A stretch of DNA of 64,000 nucleotides, taken from Chloroflexota bacterium. GTDB lineage: Bacteria; Chloroflexota; Anaerolineae; Aggregatilineales; J027. Under the pieces are notes generated by a model. The model worked only from the letters and a program-made list of their open reading frames with translations. It ran no database searches and was not told the DNA's origin. The DNA lies in the NCBI GenBank assembly GCA_016234595.1, contig JACRBG010000023.1, positions 1-64,000 of the forward strand. Reading direction: 5' to 3'. Within the stretch, counting starts at the first letter, position 1. Each line of letters starts with the position of its first letter. Positions 41,289-51,222 of this stretch are shown in pieces. Both the position numbers and the translations under genes were made by a program.

Positions 41289-42218
41289 TTAGGGATTCGG
41301 CAGGCTTGCGGGAAGTGGGAGGGTCAAAAATTGGGGGGGGTCAACCCAAACGCCATTTACCATGACTTCAAAGTGCAGATGTGCCCCTTGCACCCGACCC
41401 GTCGCCCCGACCAGTCCGATGGTTTGGCCTTGACGTACCAATTGCCCCGGCACTACTTGGATTTCACTAAGGTGTGAATAGCCCGTCAAAATGCCCCAGC
41501 CATGATCAATAATGATATGATTGCCATGAATGGGCAGGTGGGCAATAAAAACTACTCGTCCATCAGCAGCGGCAGCAACTGGATCGCCCGTCGTTGCCAT
41601 GTAATCTGTCCCGGTATGGCGACCTGTAAAAGCATCGTTGTTGTAATTGCGAATACCACCAAACTCCGAGATGACAATATCACGGACGGGGGTGATGAAA
41701 CTGGTGAAAAATTTTTCGGGCGTCGTGCGGTTCATAGCACGCAGCAAGGTTTCTTCTTCTTCGCGGTTAATCTCAGGATCAAGCAACGGTTCAAGGGCAT
41801 AGGGCAGTCCAATATCTTGATAGGTGAACGCGCCCCAAACAACCGAAACCTCTTGGGTAAACGTCTGTTGGACGCCATCCGTATCGTTATAGAAAATTTC
41901 CACGGGTTGGGTGCCGCGTGGAGCTTCCATATCCACACCCAAAAATCCTACCCAGTCGCCATCAACACTGGGGTAGAGATAGATAACATGGCCCAAAAAT
42001 GTAGCTTGCACTTCTTTGGGTTGGGAGCCATCTAAAATCTGCACCCGCAAGAGAGCCGAGCGACCCTGTTGAATTTCTGTGCTGGGTTGCACAATCACAA
42101 ACATATGACTGGAAGCGTCTTGAGCGTGGGGTTGAGCATTAGCTGGACGAGCAAAAGCAATCGCCGTTAGCCCCACTAAAATAACTAACACTACCGATAC
42201 CACTTGAAATCGCCGCAT
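41289..42218 (-). CDS. M23-family (LytM-like) metallopeptidase, secreted
   Basis: A 309-residue secreted protein. The signal peptide covers 1-28 (ends ANAQ). A beta-rich domain (about 35-135) precedes a C-terminal M23 peptidase (about 180-295) with all zinc ligands: H201 and D205 in HTGTDYMA, and HLHFE with H282. It cleaves peptide cross-links or glycyl bonds in the cell wall. It lies next to a divergent VanW gene, a second wall-related protein. Confidence 0.92.
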   Translation of the reverse strand: MRRFQVVSVVLVILVGLTAIAFARPANAQPHAQDASSHMFVIVQPSTEIQQGRSALLRVQILDGSQPKEVQATFLGHVIYLYPSVDGDWVGFLGVDMEAPRGTQPVEIFYNDTDGVQQTFTQEVSVVWGAFTYQDIGLPYALEPLLDPEINREEEETLLRAMNRTTPEKFFTSFITPVRDIVISEFGGIRNYNNDAFTGRHTGTDYMATTGDPVAAAADGRVVFIAHLPIHGNHIIIDHGWGILTGYSHLSEIQVVPGQLVRQGQTIGLVGATGRVQGAHLHFEVMVNGVWVDPPQFLTLPLPASLPNP

Positions 42219-42361
42219 GTTTAAACCTTATTTCTTCAATCATTGGTCGGCAACATTTTAATGAGAGGCGCGGGGTAAGTCTAGCGGGAGTCATGGTATC
42301 GTTCACCAAACGCACAATAGTTGTAATCCTCTTACAATTGGGGCGACAAAAACGAAAAAAG

Positions 42362-42390
42362 TTGCTGATTACCGCTAAAAATGCTAGGAT
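42362..42390 (+). promoter_or_regulatory. Promoter of the VanW-like gene
   Basis: TTGCTG (42362-42367), a 17-base spacer and TAGGAT (42385-42390), about 48 bases before the chosen ATG. Confidence 0.55.
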
Positions 42391-42437
42391 TGTCGTTATC
42401 TCTTTGGGGTTATATTAGTTAGGTGAGAAAACCGCCC

Positions 42438-44321
42438 ATGACCAGTGGCCCACAACGATACTACTCTTCACCGCGCCGGGTCGTCTATGAAGAAAGTCCG
42501 AATCCTTGGATGATTCGGTTGCCTATGTTGGTGGTTACGGGCCTTGTATTGATGTTTTTCCTCGTAGTCGCGGGCATTGCAGGCTATCAATTTACCTATC
42601 AAGACAAAATCTATCCCGGTGTCTCCACCATTTTTGGCCTTAACCTAGCAGGGATGACCAAAGATGAGGCGACGGCAGCCTTAGCAAATCGCTTCACCTA
42701 TCCTGACGATGCGATATTTGTCTTTCGCGATGGCGACCAGACATGGGAATATACTGCCAGTGAACTTGGCGTGACCATGAACATTGAGGCGACTGTGAAT
42801 GAAGCCTATAGTGTTGGACGCAGTCGCAGTGGAACCCGTAATTTGTTTGACCAATGGAAAGTTTGGCGTGAAGGTTATCCACTCGCCCCAGTGATTACCT
42901 ATAACCAAAGCGAGGCCGAGCAAATTCTTGCGCAGGTCTCCAATGATTTTGTCAATCGTCCGGTTCAAGATGCCACCCTAACAATTCAAAATCATCAAGC
43001 CGTTGCCACATCAAGTCAGGTAGGACGAGTGGTTGATGTTCCCGCAACACTGGCTTTGTTACAACAAGAAATTATGCATCTGAGCAGCCGTAGTGAAATA
43101 AATCTGGTGGTGGTGGAACAAGCCCCCGAAGTTTGGGATGCCAGCGATGCCGCCACATTGGTTAATGTGGCCCTTGACCCACGGGGGGTGACATTCTTTA
43201 TTACCCCTGAAGAAGGCACCAGCGCAGGGCCGTGGACGGCGAAACCAGAAGATATTGAAAATATGCTGCGGATTGAAAAAGTCTCCAATGGGGATAGCAC
43301 CTCGCATTACGAGGTCAATGTCACTACGGACGCGGTTGCAGGCTTTTTGGAGCAAATCGCGCCGGAATTGCGGACGGCTCCGGCGGATGCCCGTTTCACC
43401 TTTGATGATGAAACTAAACAACTTGATGTCATCCAAGCCAGCCAAGATGGGCGCGAATTGGATGACGCCAACACCTTACCACTGTTTGAACATGCTGTTT
43501 TTTCAATTACTGACCGAACAGTGCCGCTGGTCTTCCGCACCGTGCCTCCGGCTGTTCGTGACACGATGACCGCGCAGGAGCTTGGGATTACGGAACAAGT
43601 CGCCGCAGCAACCACCTATTATGCAGGCAGCACATCCAACCGTCAGACCAATATTGCAGTAGCGGCCTCACAGTTTCATGGCATTGTGATTCCGCCTCAC
43701 ACCGTCTTTTCATTTAACCAATATCTGGGCGATGTGAGCGAAGAAGAAGGCTATGAGACGGGCCTTGTTATTGTAGGTGACCAGACCATCACAGGTGTCG
43801 GGGGTGGGGTTTGCCAAGTCTCCTCAACGCTGTTCCAAGCAGCTTTTTATGAGGGCTTCCCAATTGTGGAACGCTATCCACACGGCTATAGGGTCGCGTA
43901 CTATGAAACAGGTGAAGGGCCGGGCATGGATGCGACGGTATTTTCCCCAATTGTGGATTTCAAATTTGAAAACGACACCGATTATCACTTGCTGTTGGAA
44001 GTCTACGTTCGTCCCGCTAATGCGAGTATTCAATTCAAAATCTATAGCACCAGCGTGGGGCGGACAGTTACTAAAGAAGGCCCGTATGTGCGGAATGTGA
44101 CACCACCGGGGCCAACCCTTTATCGAGGAACGCCGGGTTTGCGACGCGGGCAAGCCATCCAAGTTGATTATGCCGTTTCGGGTTCGGATGTTTATGTCTA
44201 TCGCACTATCAAAGATGCCGACGGTAACATCTTGGTCGACAAAGAAGAGTTTCTTAGTCACTACATTCCGTGGCCGGCCCAATTCCAAGTCGCACCAGAT
44301 GACCCGCGTGTGAATCGTTAG
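42438..44321 (+). CDS. VanW-family protein with peptidoglycan-binding-type domains
   Basis: A 627-residue membrane-anchored protein. One membrane segment (about 28-50) is followed by two repeats of the putative peptidoglycan-binding type (near 65-180 and 240-340) and a VanW domain at about 400-520 with NIAVAASQFHGIVIPPH, GVGGGVCQVSSTLFQAA and FKFENDTDYHLL. VanW was first seen in glycopeptide-resistance clusters, but its function is unknown. The start at ATG 42438 follows AGGTGAG; a GTG at 42423 is possible. No van genes are near. Confidence 0.9.
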   Translation: MTSGPQRYYSSPRRVVYEESPNPWMIRLPMLVVTGLVLMFFLVVAGIAGYQFTYQDKIYPGVSTIFGLNLAGMTKDEATAALANRFTYPDDAIFVFRDGDQTWEYTASELGVTMNIEATVNEAYSVGRSRSGTRNLFDQWKVWREGYPLAPVITYNQSEAEQILAQVSNDFVNRPVQDATLTIQNHQAVATSSQVGRVVDVPATLALLQQEIMHLSSRSEINLVVVEQAPEVWDASDAATLVNVALDPRGVTFFITPEEGTSAGPWTAKPEDIENMLRIEKVSNGDSTSHYEVNVTTDAVAGFLEQIAPELRTAPADARFTFDDETKQLDVIQASQDGRELDDANTLPLFEHAVFSITDRTVPLVFRTVPPAVRDTMTAQELGITEQVAAATTYYAGSTSNRQTNIAVAASQFHGIVIPPHTVFSFNQYLGDVSEEEGYETGLVIVGDQTITGVGGGVCQVSSTLFQAAFYEGFPIVERYPHGYRVAYYETGEGPGMDATVFSPIVDFKFENDTDYHLLLEVYVRPANASIQFKIYSTSVGRTVTKEGPYVRNVTPPGPTLYRGTPGLRRGQAIQVDYAVSGSDVYVYRTIKDADGNILVDKEEFLSHYIPWPAQFQVAPDDPRVNR

Positions 44322-44386
44322 CGTGGGAACAATTCCCTGAGACATTTCGTTTCAGGGGTGCAATTATCAACTTTATTAAGGGCATT

Positions 44387-44959
44387 ATGTTGTATTTTTT
44401 GAGCCTCAGCGAAACGTACACAACCAAGTGGTGGTTTATCACTCTGCGCGGTTTTTTGGCCGTGCTGTTTGGCGTCACAGCGATGCTTAATCCGCATCTG
44501 GCAGCGACTGTGGCGGTCTATCTTGTGTCCCTTGGCCTGATGTTAGACGGGCTAAAAATTGCGGCTACGGCTGCCAGAAGCAATGCAACATGGCGGTTGT
44601 GGCAAATTGCGCTGTCACGGGCGCTGGTCGAAATTATTTTGGGGGCATTGGCCCTTTATAATGGGTATTCGACCTTCAAGTTTATGGCCTTTTTGTTCGC
44701 GTTCGCATTGATTTTCCGAGGGGTATTAGAATTTGTGAGCTTCCTCGAAATCGAATCCCCGATTGAAGGCCAGCGCATTACACTCATTTCGGCCATTGGT
44801 AGCATGTTAATTGGCCTCGGTCTAATCATCACGCCATTAGGTGACGAATTCGCTTTTATTCTCTTTATTGGCGCCTATGCCATTGTAGAAGGGTGTATTC
44901 AAATGGCCTCAGCCGGACAGATTAGCGCACGCTTGAAGGAAGCTGAGGTGGTTGCCTAA
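44387..44959 (+). CDS. HdeD-like (DUF308) membrane protein
   Basis: A 190-residue protein with six membrane segments in paired arrangement. The pattern RGFLAVLFGVTAML, LVSLGLMLDGLK and LILGALALYNG fits the HdeD/DUF308 family. HdeD aids acid resistance in E. coli; a general role is not known. Its stop overlaps the acetyltransferase start by one base (TAATG), so both are on one transcript. Confidence 0.85.
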   Translation: MLYFLSLSETYTTKWWFITLRGFLAVLFGVTAMLNPHLAATVAVYLVSLGLMLDGLKIAATAARSNATWRLWQIALSRALVEIILGALALYNGYSTFKFMAFLFAFALIFRGVLEFVSFLEIESPIEGQRITLISAIGSMLIGLGLIITPLGDEFAFILFIGAYAIVEGCIQMASAGQISARLKEAEVVA

Positions 44960-45453
44960 TGGAAGGCATACATATGCTGCCGACCTTGCAACGCCCAAAT
45001 GATATTGACGCAGTATTGGAAGAAATCAAAACCACCAAATTCATTGGTGAGGTCAGCCATAAGGAAATTGAACAATTCATCCGCAACGGCACGATTCGAT
45101 TTCTTTATGAGGGGGACAACCTATTAGGTTTTGGGGCGTGGCAAGCCATTAATGCTGAATGGTGTGAAATTGGCCCGCTGTATATCATTGAAAGCGCCCG
45201 TGAAAGAGGCGTCGCACGGCAGATGATTGATGAAATGTTTGCCATCAACGCTGCTTTTAACCTGTACCTGATTACCAAAAACCCGGTGATCCGCTACTTA
45301 GCGAATCAATATAAATTCACCCAACTCAGTATGAGGCAACTCCCAAGACCGATTAAAATCCATCTCATCCGCAAGTTTAACCTGACCCGCATTGTGCATC
45401 TGGTCACCAAATTTAGCCGCGACCCCGTGCTGCATTTCATCCGTAAGGTCTAG
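44959..45453 (+). CDS. GNAT-family N-acetyltransferase
   Basis: A 164-residue GNAT-like protein. The core is visible in LLGFGAWQAI, EIGPLYIIESARERGVARQMIDEM, where RGVARQM is the acetyl-CoA loop. The C-terminal part is basic. Substrate unknown. It is translationally coupled to the HdeD-like gene (TAATG); a second in-frame ATG at 44974 is also possible. Its last four bases overlap the end of the convergent PIG-L gene. Confidence 0.8.
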   Translation: MEGIHMLPTLQRPNDIDAVLEEIKTTKFIGEVSHKEIEQFIRNGTIRFLYEGDNLLGFGAWQAINAEWCEIGPLYIIESARERGVARQMIDEMFAINAAFNLYLITKNPVIRYLANQYKFTQLSMRQLPRPIKIHLIRKFNLTRIVHLVTKFSRDPVLHFIRKV

Positions 45454-46151
45454 GGCGTTTCCACTATCCCCAAACGCTTCTGCATTTTGGGGATATGGAC
45501 TTTGCGATAGGCCTCGGCATAATCCGCGCCAATATAAATTCCCCAAAGCTTAGACAACATTCGCTCAAAAAATGGGAAGATAATCCCATTTAGCCCCTTT
45601 TGCGTGGTATGGCACGCCAGCGCGTCTAATTTGATACGCCGCACCGCCGAGACATCCACAAAACGATTGGGGAAAAGCGTCGAGCAAACATAGTAATCAA
45701 GGGTGTGGTTCAGTTCATAACGCGCAACCGCATTGCGTACAATCGTTGCAATAGCGATATGGTCAGGATGGGGATAGGGGGTCGAAAAATGAAAATACTC
45801 AAAAGAAACAACAACATCGGGCCGATATTGCGCTAATTGATCCAAAACCTGCTGAACTGTTGTTTCATTGACAGGGATATGGCGGTCATAATAGCCCATG
45901 TGGATAATCTCATGCAGGCCCAAAATCTTGCCCCCGTCGCTCGACTCAGCCTTACGAATTTGCATATATTCCTCAGCCGAGAGATGTTCATAGGTGCTAT
46001 CCCACATACCGAGATTACCCCCGGCAAAAACAACGGACACGACATTGTGGGACAGCAAATAGCTTAAGCCACCCACAAAACCCTCCAAATCATCAGGGTG
46101 AGCCGTAATGATGAGAGGGCGTTTGTATTTTTGATAATCGAGTTTAAGCAT
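45450..46151 (-). CDS. PIG-L-family zinc N-deacetylase
   Basis: A 233-residue protein of the GlcNAc-PI de-N-acetylase family. AHPDD at 17-21 contains zinc ligands, and PHPDH holds the third His. Family members remove acetyl groups from N-acetylglucosaminyl lipids or from thiol precursors such as those of bacillithiol and mycothiol. The substrate cannot be read here. It lies 100 bases downstream of the hibernation-factor gene, behind a terminator. Confidence 0.9.
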   Translation of the reverse strand: MLKLDYQKYKRPLIITAHPDDLEGFVGGLSYLLSHNVVSVVFAGGNLGMWDSTYEHLSAEEYMQIRKAESSDGGKILGLHEIIHMGYYDRHIPVNETTVQQVLDQLAQYRPDVVVSFEYFHFSTPYPHPDHIAIATIVRNAVARYELNHTLDYYVCSTLFPNRFVDVSAVRRIKLDALACHTTQKGLNGIIFPFFERMLSKLWGIYIGADYAEAYRKVHIPKMQKRLGIVETP

Positions 46152-46184
46152 AGGTGTTTTAGATATATTTTTTAGAAATCAAAT

Positions 46185-46213
46185 GCGGGGCAGGGTATCA
46201 TACCCCACCCCGC
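46185..46213 (-). terminator. Strong hairpin ending the hpf transcript
   Basis: GCGGGG and CCCCGC flank an inner GGGTA/TACCC stem separated by two mismatches, with a 3-base loop. On the minus strand the hairpin is followed by a modest ATTTGATTTC tract, so termination is likely but not certain. Confidence 0.6.
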
Positions 46214-46251
46214 CTGTCAATTTATAGAAGGGCAGATTGAAATATTCCCCA

Positions 46252-46824
46252 CTAGACTGTTTGTGTGTTCAAGACCCCAAAATTACCATCTTGGCGCTTA
46301 TACACCACACAGACATGGCCTGTATCACCATTTAAGAAAACGAAGAAGTCATGACCCAGCATTTCAAGCTGCTCAACGGCCTCATCCTCATTCATGGGGG
46401 CTAAGGTAACATCTTTACGCCGGAGAATCTTGGTTTCGGCCATTTCTTCGGCAGATTCTGGCTCCGCTTCATCAAAAGGCATTTCAATCAGTTCAGGATC
46501 AACCGCATTGCTCCAACGCTCTTTGCCCTTGCGGCGCTGCTTGGTCTTATATTGGCGAATTTGGCGCGACATCTTGTCGGCCACCGCATCTATGGCAGAA
46601 AAAATGTCTTCTTGTTTTTTATCCTCCGCACGGAAAATTACACCCCGCTGATTCCGAATGGTGAGTTGGGCCACTGGTTGATTACTGCGTCCCTCGCTCG
46701 AAAGCTCCAAATCGGCAGTGATGATATTTGGCAGATAGCGACCCAGACGATCTATTTTTTTGTTGACGTAATCCTCCAATTTTGGGCCATAGTTTAGACC
46801 TCTGGTATGAACTTTAATCTCCAT
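46252..46824 (-). CDS. hpf: Ribosome hibernation promoting factor, long form
   Basis: A 190-residue protein. The S30AE domain (1-95) has MEIKVHTRGLNY, and a C-terminal dimerisation domain (about 130-190) ends FFVFLNGDTGHVCVVYKRQDG, so it is the long form that joins ribosomes into inactive 100S pairs in slow growth. I chose ATG 46824 because AAGGAG precedes it; the reading frame is open further upstream, but starts there would disagree with the family. It follows comF at a 49-base gap. Confidence 0.93.
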   Translation of the reverse strand: MEIKVHTRGLNYGPKLEDYVNKKIDRLGRYLPNIITADLELSSEGRSNQPVAQLTIRNQRGVIFRAEDKKQEDIFSAIDAVADKMSRQIRQYKTKQRRKGKERWSNAVDPELIEMPFDEAEPESAEEMAETKILRRKDVTLAPMNEDEAVEQLEMLGHDFFVFLNGDTGHVCVVYKRQDGNFGVLNTQTV

Positions 46825-46873
46825 CGTGCGACTCCTTTGCAACATAGGTAAGGATGCGAAGAATAAGGAAACT

Positions 46874-47659
46874 TCAGGAAATAGTTTTTCCTGAAAGTGA
46901 ATCTGCTGATGTAGAGCCAGCGCGCGTGACGGTGGCAACAAATATTGAAGCAACATGGGTTTTACGTAATGCTTCGGCACACGCTATCAAAGTTGAGCCA
47001 GTTGTACATACATCGTCGACAAGGAGGATTGTTTTGTTTAGGAGATGCTGCTGATAAGTTTCAGCCACTTCAAAAGCCCCTTCTACGTTGTGCTGGCGTT
47101 CCGCTGCGGAAAGCTCAACTTGTGATGTTGTTGCACGCACCTTATCAAGGGCATCAGAAGCCAAAGTGCTTCCGATTTCAATCGCAAGTGTTTCTGCGAT
47201 TTTATTACTTTGATTATACCCCCGTTCGGCCAATCGTTGCGAGTGCAAAGGCACTGGAATAATAATGTCAATTTGCCATTTTTCTGCTTGTACCTTTTCA
47301 GCCAGCAATCGTCCCAACACTGCCCCTAGGCGTGGTTCGTGTTCATATTTAAGCGCATGGAGTGCCTCTCGTAAAACAGTGGTATGCGCACCTAATGCAA
47401 TATAATCGCTAAAATAATTGCTGAAAAGATTGGGTGGGGGAGTCGTTATGGGTAGCGGCTCAATCGCCTCGATGCAATAGTCACATAACAACGTACCAAC
47501 CCGCTGACAATTGACACATATTGGGGGATAGACCAGATCAAGGGCCACTGACCATGTCGTGTGCAGCAACCGCTTGATACCTCCTGAATAAAAGGCAAAA
47601 CTCGCCCTATGAGGCGAGTCTGCAAGTGTTCTATCCGATTGTAAGTCGGCTTCTGACAT
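46874..47659 (-). CDS. comF: ComF-family phosphoribosyltransferase-like protein
   Basis: A 261-residue protein. An N-terminal zinc motif (CVNC, then CDYC, near 50-66) and a PRPP-binding loop ILLVDDVCTTGST near 220 define ComF. PVPLHSQRLAERGYNQS is the family signature. ComF is needed for DNA uptake in natural transformation, probably handling single-stranded DNA at the cytosolic side. It starts four bases after the end of tadC, so it is read with the tad operon. comEA lies at 10725. Confidence 0.9.
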   Translation of the reverse strand: MSEADLQSDRTLADSPHRASFAFYSGGIKRLLHTTWSVALDLVYPPICVNCQRVGTLLCDYCIEAIEPLPITTPPPNLFSNYFSDYIALGAHTTVLREALHALKYEHEPRLGAVLGRLLAEKVQAEKWQIDIIIPVPLHSQRLAERGYNQSNKIAETLAIEIGSTLASDALDKVRATTSQVELSAAERQHNVEGAFEVAETYQQHLLNKTILLVDDVCTTGSTLIACAEALRKTHVASIFVATVTRAGSTSADSLSGKTIS

Positions 47660-47663
47660 AGGT

Positions 47664-48608
47664 TTATATCCCGCCGACTATACCTTGCTCGACAAGGAAA
47701 ATCACCGATGGCCCCATCAATACAATCCAAATACTGGGGAAGATTAAGAAAACCATCGGAATCATCATTTTGACGGGGGCTTGTTGAGCTTTTTCTTGGG
47801 CACGCTGACGACGTTTGACACGCATCTGGTCAGCCTGCACACGTAAAATCTTCCCAATACTCACACCCAATTGGTCAGCTTGAATAATCGCCGCCGCAAA
47901 CGTGGTTAGGTCTGGCACATCCAACCGTTCCGACATATCGCGCAGGGCTTCACGACGGAGCTTACCCAGTTGGATTTCTTGCAACACACGCCCAAAGGCC
48001 TGTGCAAGGTCGCTGTCCCATTTTTCATAGACCTTGCCCATCGCCATGTCAAAGCTGAGGCCAGCTTCCACGCAGATCGTCATAAGGTCAAGTGCGTCTG
48101 GTAGGGCTTTGACAATGCCGTCTTGGCGTTTTTTGATCTGGCTAGTCAATTGCAGCATCGGCAAGAAATAACCCAAAAGGGTAAAAACAACTGTCCCAAT
48201 GACAGCCCGAATGACAGGCCAATCCGTTAGGAAAAAAAATAGCACAAACCCCCCAATGCCCAATACGACTGTTAGGAAAATCCGTTGGGCAAAAAACATC
48301 GAGGGGTCGGCTTCGGTTTTACCAGCCCGATCCAGTTTCATCTGAATCATCTGTATTTGGTTTTCCGGTGCAAAGCCGCCTAAAACACCAGCAAGTGCAT
48401 TAAACGCCGGAACCACGATACGTTCTTTACGGCTGAGTGACATTTCCAGTTCGTCAAGTGAAGCTGGAAGCTCCCGATCCCCATATTCTTGCAAACGCCG
48501 CATCAGAGGATCACCTTCCTCTTGATCGCGTCCGGCAATATAGAGACCAGCCAACAAGCCACCGCCAAGCAGCAGCATTAGAATAATCCCAATTAATTGT
48601 GTATCCAT
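47664..48608 (-). CDS. tadC: Tad pilus inner-membrane platform protein TadC-like
   Basis: A 314-residue protein of the type II secretion F family. It has an N-terminal membrane segment, two more in the middle (about 100-165) and one near the C-terminus; the T2SSF core reads LPDALDLMTICVEAGLSFDMAM. TadC pairs with TadB in the membrane as the base on which the pilus ATPase acts. It lies 57 bases downstream of tadB. Confidence 0.9.
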   Translation of the reverse strand: MDTQLIGIILMLLLGGGLLAGLYIAGRDQEEGDPLMRRLQEYGDRELPASLDELEMSLSRKERIVVPAFNALAGVLGGFAPENQIQMIQMKLDRAGKTEADPSMFFAQRIFLTVVLGIGGFVLFFFLTDWPVIRAVIGTVVFTLLGYFLPMLQLTSQIKKRQDGIVKALPDALDLMTICVEAGLSFDMAMGKVYEKWDSDLAQAFGRVLQEIQLGKLRREALRDMSERLDVPDLTTFAAAIIQADQLGVSIGKILRVQADQMRVKRRQRAQEKAQQAPVKMMIPMVFLIFPSIWIVLMGPSVIFLVEQGIVGGI

Positions 48609-48664
48609 CTCAGCGGTTTCCTCACGACCAGTTGCGACTCATATTGGATGAGACGATACGAACC

Positions 48665-49657
48665 CTAAATCTCAATGTCCACGATTTTTTGAATGGCAGC
48701 AGTACCCAGTGAGATCATGCCGATACCGCAGCACAACATCGGCCAACCACAGGTGCGGTTTTTAAACATACGCCCCATGTATTCTTCGTTGACCATATAG
48801 AGGAAAATTGACAAAACGATAGGCAAACCACCAATAACATAACCTGTCATACGCCCCTGTGATGTCAACACGCGAACCTCGCCTTTTAGCTTGATACGTT
48901 CACGGATGGTATGACTAATGATGTCTAGAATTTCAGCTAAGTTACCACCAACTTCTTGTTGAATGTTGACAGCTGTAATCACAAGGTCAAGGTCATCGCT
49001 GGGCATACGACTCAGCAAATGATCAAAGGCGTCGGTACGACTTACACCCAATTGCATTTCTTGGACTACACGGCGGAATTCCATTGCCGTCGGTTCAGGA
49101 GCTTCTTGGGCAATCGCTTCCATCGCTTGTAACACCGAATAACCAGAACGGAGACCATTGACCCACATCCCTAAGGTATCGGGCAGTTGGCCTTCAAAAT
49201 TGTGAAGCCGTTTGTTCTTGCGGAAGCCCACATAGAGGCGCGGCCAGAAAAATCCCGCTGCCCCGGCAACCCCTGCTAAAATGACATTGCCACCAAAAAT
49301 GATGAAGAAGCCAACAATAAAAGAAGCAATGATCGAAAAAATATGCGAAGCAGCATATTCCCCGGGAGTAATCTTGAGATCGGCACGGGCTAATTGATCT
49401 TTCCAATTTTTGGCAAAATCACGCCCCTCAATAGCCTTATCAAGCGCTTGGGTAATAGCCCGTTGTTCTTTGGACTGTTTATCTTCTTCTTCTAGGTCAG
49501 CTAGCAAAACACCATAGTCGGCGGTATAGCGCCCCAAGCGCTCATCGAGCTTAACTTGACGCTCCCGACGTAGGCTGCTGACACCGAAACCTAGCACCAA
49601 AACCGCAACTAGTGCGAATATTCCAATAATGACAATTTCCACTACCGACCTCCTCAA
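48665..49657 (-). CDS. tadB: Tad pilus inner-membrane platform protein TadB-like
   Basis: A 330-residue T2SSF protein. The N-terminal membrane segment (about 7-25) is followed by a charged cytosolic part, two membrane segments (near 105-145), and the core motif LPDTLGMWVNGLRSGYSVLQAM. It forms the platform with TadC. It is in one operon with cpaF upstream (90-base gap) and tadC downstream. Confidence 0.9.
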   Translation of the reverse strand: MRRSVVEIVIIGIFALVAVLVLGFGVSSLRRERQVKLDERLGRYTADYGVLLADLEEEDKQSKEQRAITQALDKAIEGRDFAKNWKDQLARADLKITPGEYAASHIFSIIASFIVGFFIIFGGNVILAGVAGAAGFFWPRLYVGFRKNKRLHNFEGQLPDTLGMWVNGLRSGYSVLQAMEAIAQEAPEPTAMEFRRVVQEMQLGVSRTDAFDHLLSRMPSDDLDLVITAVNIQQEVGGNLAEILDIISHTIRERIKLKGEVRVLTSQGRMTGYVIGGLPIVLSIFLYMVNEEYMGRMFKNRTCGWPMLCCGIGMISLGTAAIQKIVDIEI

Positions 49658-49747
49658 AAACCTTCTTGCAAAACGGGTCTCATTTTGCAGTTATTTTTGC
49701 GCTGGAATGGGTCTATTAGCCAAACCCACCCCAGCCTTAAGTTGCTG

Positions 49748-51151
49748 CTAGTAGCGTGCCGACCCAATCCCAAAGACCGATGGGGGCAGGTGGATACCCG
49801 CTTGCTCAATGCGGTCAATAAATTTAGGCCGAATCCCAGTGGGCCGAATACGTCCAATGACCTTACCGGCCTCAATACCTGTTTGTTCAAACACGAAGAT
49901 GTCCGACATGGTAATGATGTCACCTTCCATGCCTTGCACTTCAGTGATGTTGGTAATCTTACGTGTACCATCGCGCATACGGCTTTGCTGAACAATAAGG
50001 TCAACGGCTGCCGATACTTGTTCACGAATAGCCCGCACGGGCAAATCCATACCCGACATCAGGCACATAACCTCAAGACGGGACAAGCAGTCACGCGGGG
50101 TATTGGCATGGGCAGTCGTCATGGAGCCTTCATGACCTGTATTCATGGCCTGAAGCATGTCTAGGGCCTCACCAGAACGGCATTCCCCAACAATGATGCG
50201 GTCAGGACGCATACGGAGGGTATTGACGACCAAATCTTGAATAGATACTTGGCCTTTGCCTTCAATATTGGCTGGGCGCGATTCAAGAGTAACAACATGC
50301 TCTTGGCGAAGTTGCAATTCAGCCGCGTTTTCGACTGTGATGATGCGCTCATCCCCCGGAATAAAGCTGGAGAGTACGTTCAGGAGGGTTGTCTTGCCCG
50401 AACCTGTACCACCCGACACAATGATATTCAAGGCGCCAATCACACACGCCCGTAGAAATTCGGCAATTTCGGGTGTCATGGAACCATAACGTACCAAGTC
50501 TTCGACTTGGAGAGGCGACTTGGAGAATTTACGAATAGTAATGGTTGGGCCATTTAGCGCCAGCGGGGGGATAATCACATTCACACGCGAGCCGTCTTTC
50601 AAACGGGCGTCTTCATAGGGATGTGATTCGTCTACACGACGACCGAGTGGTGACACGATACGGTCAATCACACGCTTCACGTGTTCATCGCTCTCAAAGG
50701 TCACATTGACCCGCGCTACCGTACCCTTGCGTTCAATATAGATATTCTTGGGGCCGTTCACCATAATTTCAGTGATGGATTCATCGGCCAAGAGGGGTTC
50801 AATGGGGCCATAACCCAAGATTTCGGCAAGGATGGCATCGAACAATTTCTGCTTATCGGCACGGCTTAAGACAATGCCTTCTTCAGCCAAGATGGTGGTA
50901 AAAAGTTCTTCAATGGTGGTGCGGACTTCTGGTGAGTGAGGGTCCATAGAAGGGTCAATCTCACTCAGCAACTTCTTTTGGACACGCGATTTCAGGTCTT
51001 TGTAGCTGGATGCACCTTGAGCCTGTTGGGGGACGGGTTGGCGACGAACACGCATTTCGTCCAAACGTGAGGCATCATCGCGGGGCGGGCCATCACCGGG
51101 GCCACCGGGGGTGCTTCCACCACCTTTTTCAATCTTGCGTAGTAACGACAT
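49748..51151 (-). CDS. cpaF: Tad pilus secretion ATPase CpaF/TadA
   Basis: A 467-residue secretion ATPase. A Gly/Pro-rich N-terminus is followed by the N-domain (YGPIEPLLADESITEIMVN) and the RecA-like ATPase with Walker A SGGTGSGKTTLLN, the Asp box and RPDRIIVGECRSGEALDMLQ (Walker B). It drives polymerisation of the Tad pilus, and in some species its retraction. Placement between cpaE and tadB is typical. Confidence 0.96.
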   Translation of the reverse strand: MSLLRKIEKGGGSTPGGPGDGPPRDDASRLDEMRVRRQPVPQQAQGASSYKDLKSRVQKKLLSEIDPSMDPHSPEVRTTIEELFTTILAEEGIVLSRADKQKLFDAILAEILGYGPIEPLLADESITEIMVNGPKNIYIERKGTVARVNVTFESDEHVKRVIDRIVSPLGRRVDESHPYEDARLKDGSRVNVIIPPLALNGPTITIRKFSKSPLQVEDLVRYGSMTPEIAEFLRACVIGALNIIVSGGTGSGKTTLLNVLSSFIPGDERIITVENAAELQLRQEHVVTLESRPANIEGKGQVSIQDLVVNTLRMRPDRIIVGECRSGEALDMLQAMNTGHEGSMTTAHANTPRDCLSRLEVMCLMSGMDLPVRAIREQVSAAVDLIVQQSRMRDGTRKITNITEVQGMEGDIITMSDIFVFEQTGIEAGKVIGRIRPTGIRPKFIDRIEQAGIHLPPSVFGIGSARY

Positions 51152-51222
51152 AGAAAATACTCCTCATCCAACTCAAACTTCAGAAACGGGCGACCTATTC
51201 GACTCTTGAGCACTTAACATTG

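Noticed and set aside
44335-44357. Hairpin CCCTGA/TCAGGG after the VanW gene considered as a terminator
   Set aside because: The stem is only six pairs and no T-run follows, so transcription may continue into the HdeD-like gene.
46825-46980. N-terminal extension of 52 residues for the hibernation factor
   Set aside because: The extension overlaps the 3' end of comF, has no similarity to the family and lacks a ribosome site, while AAGGAG precedes the ATG at 46824.
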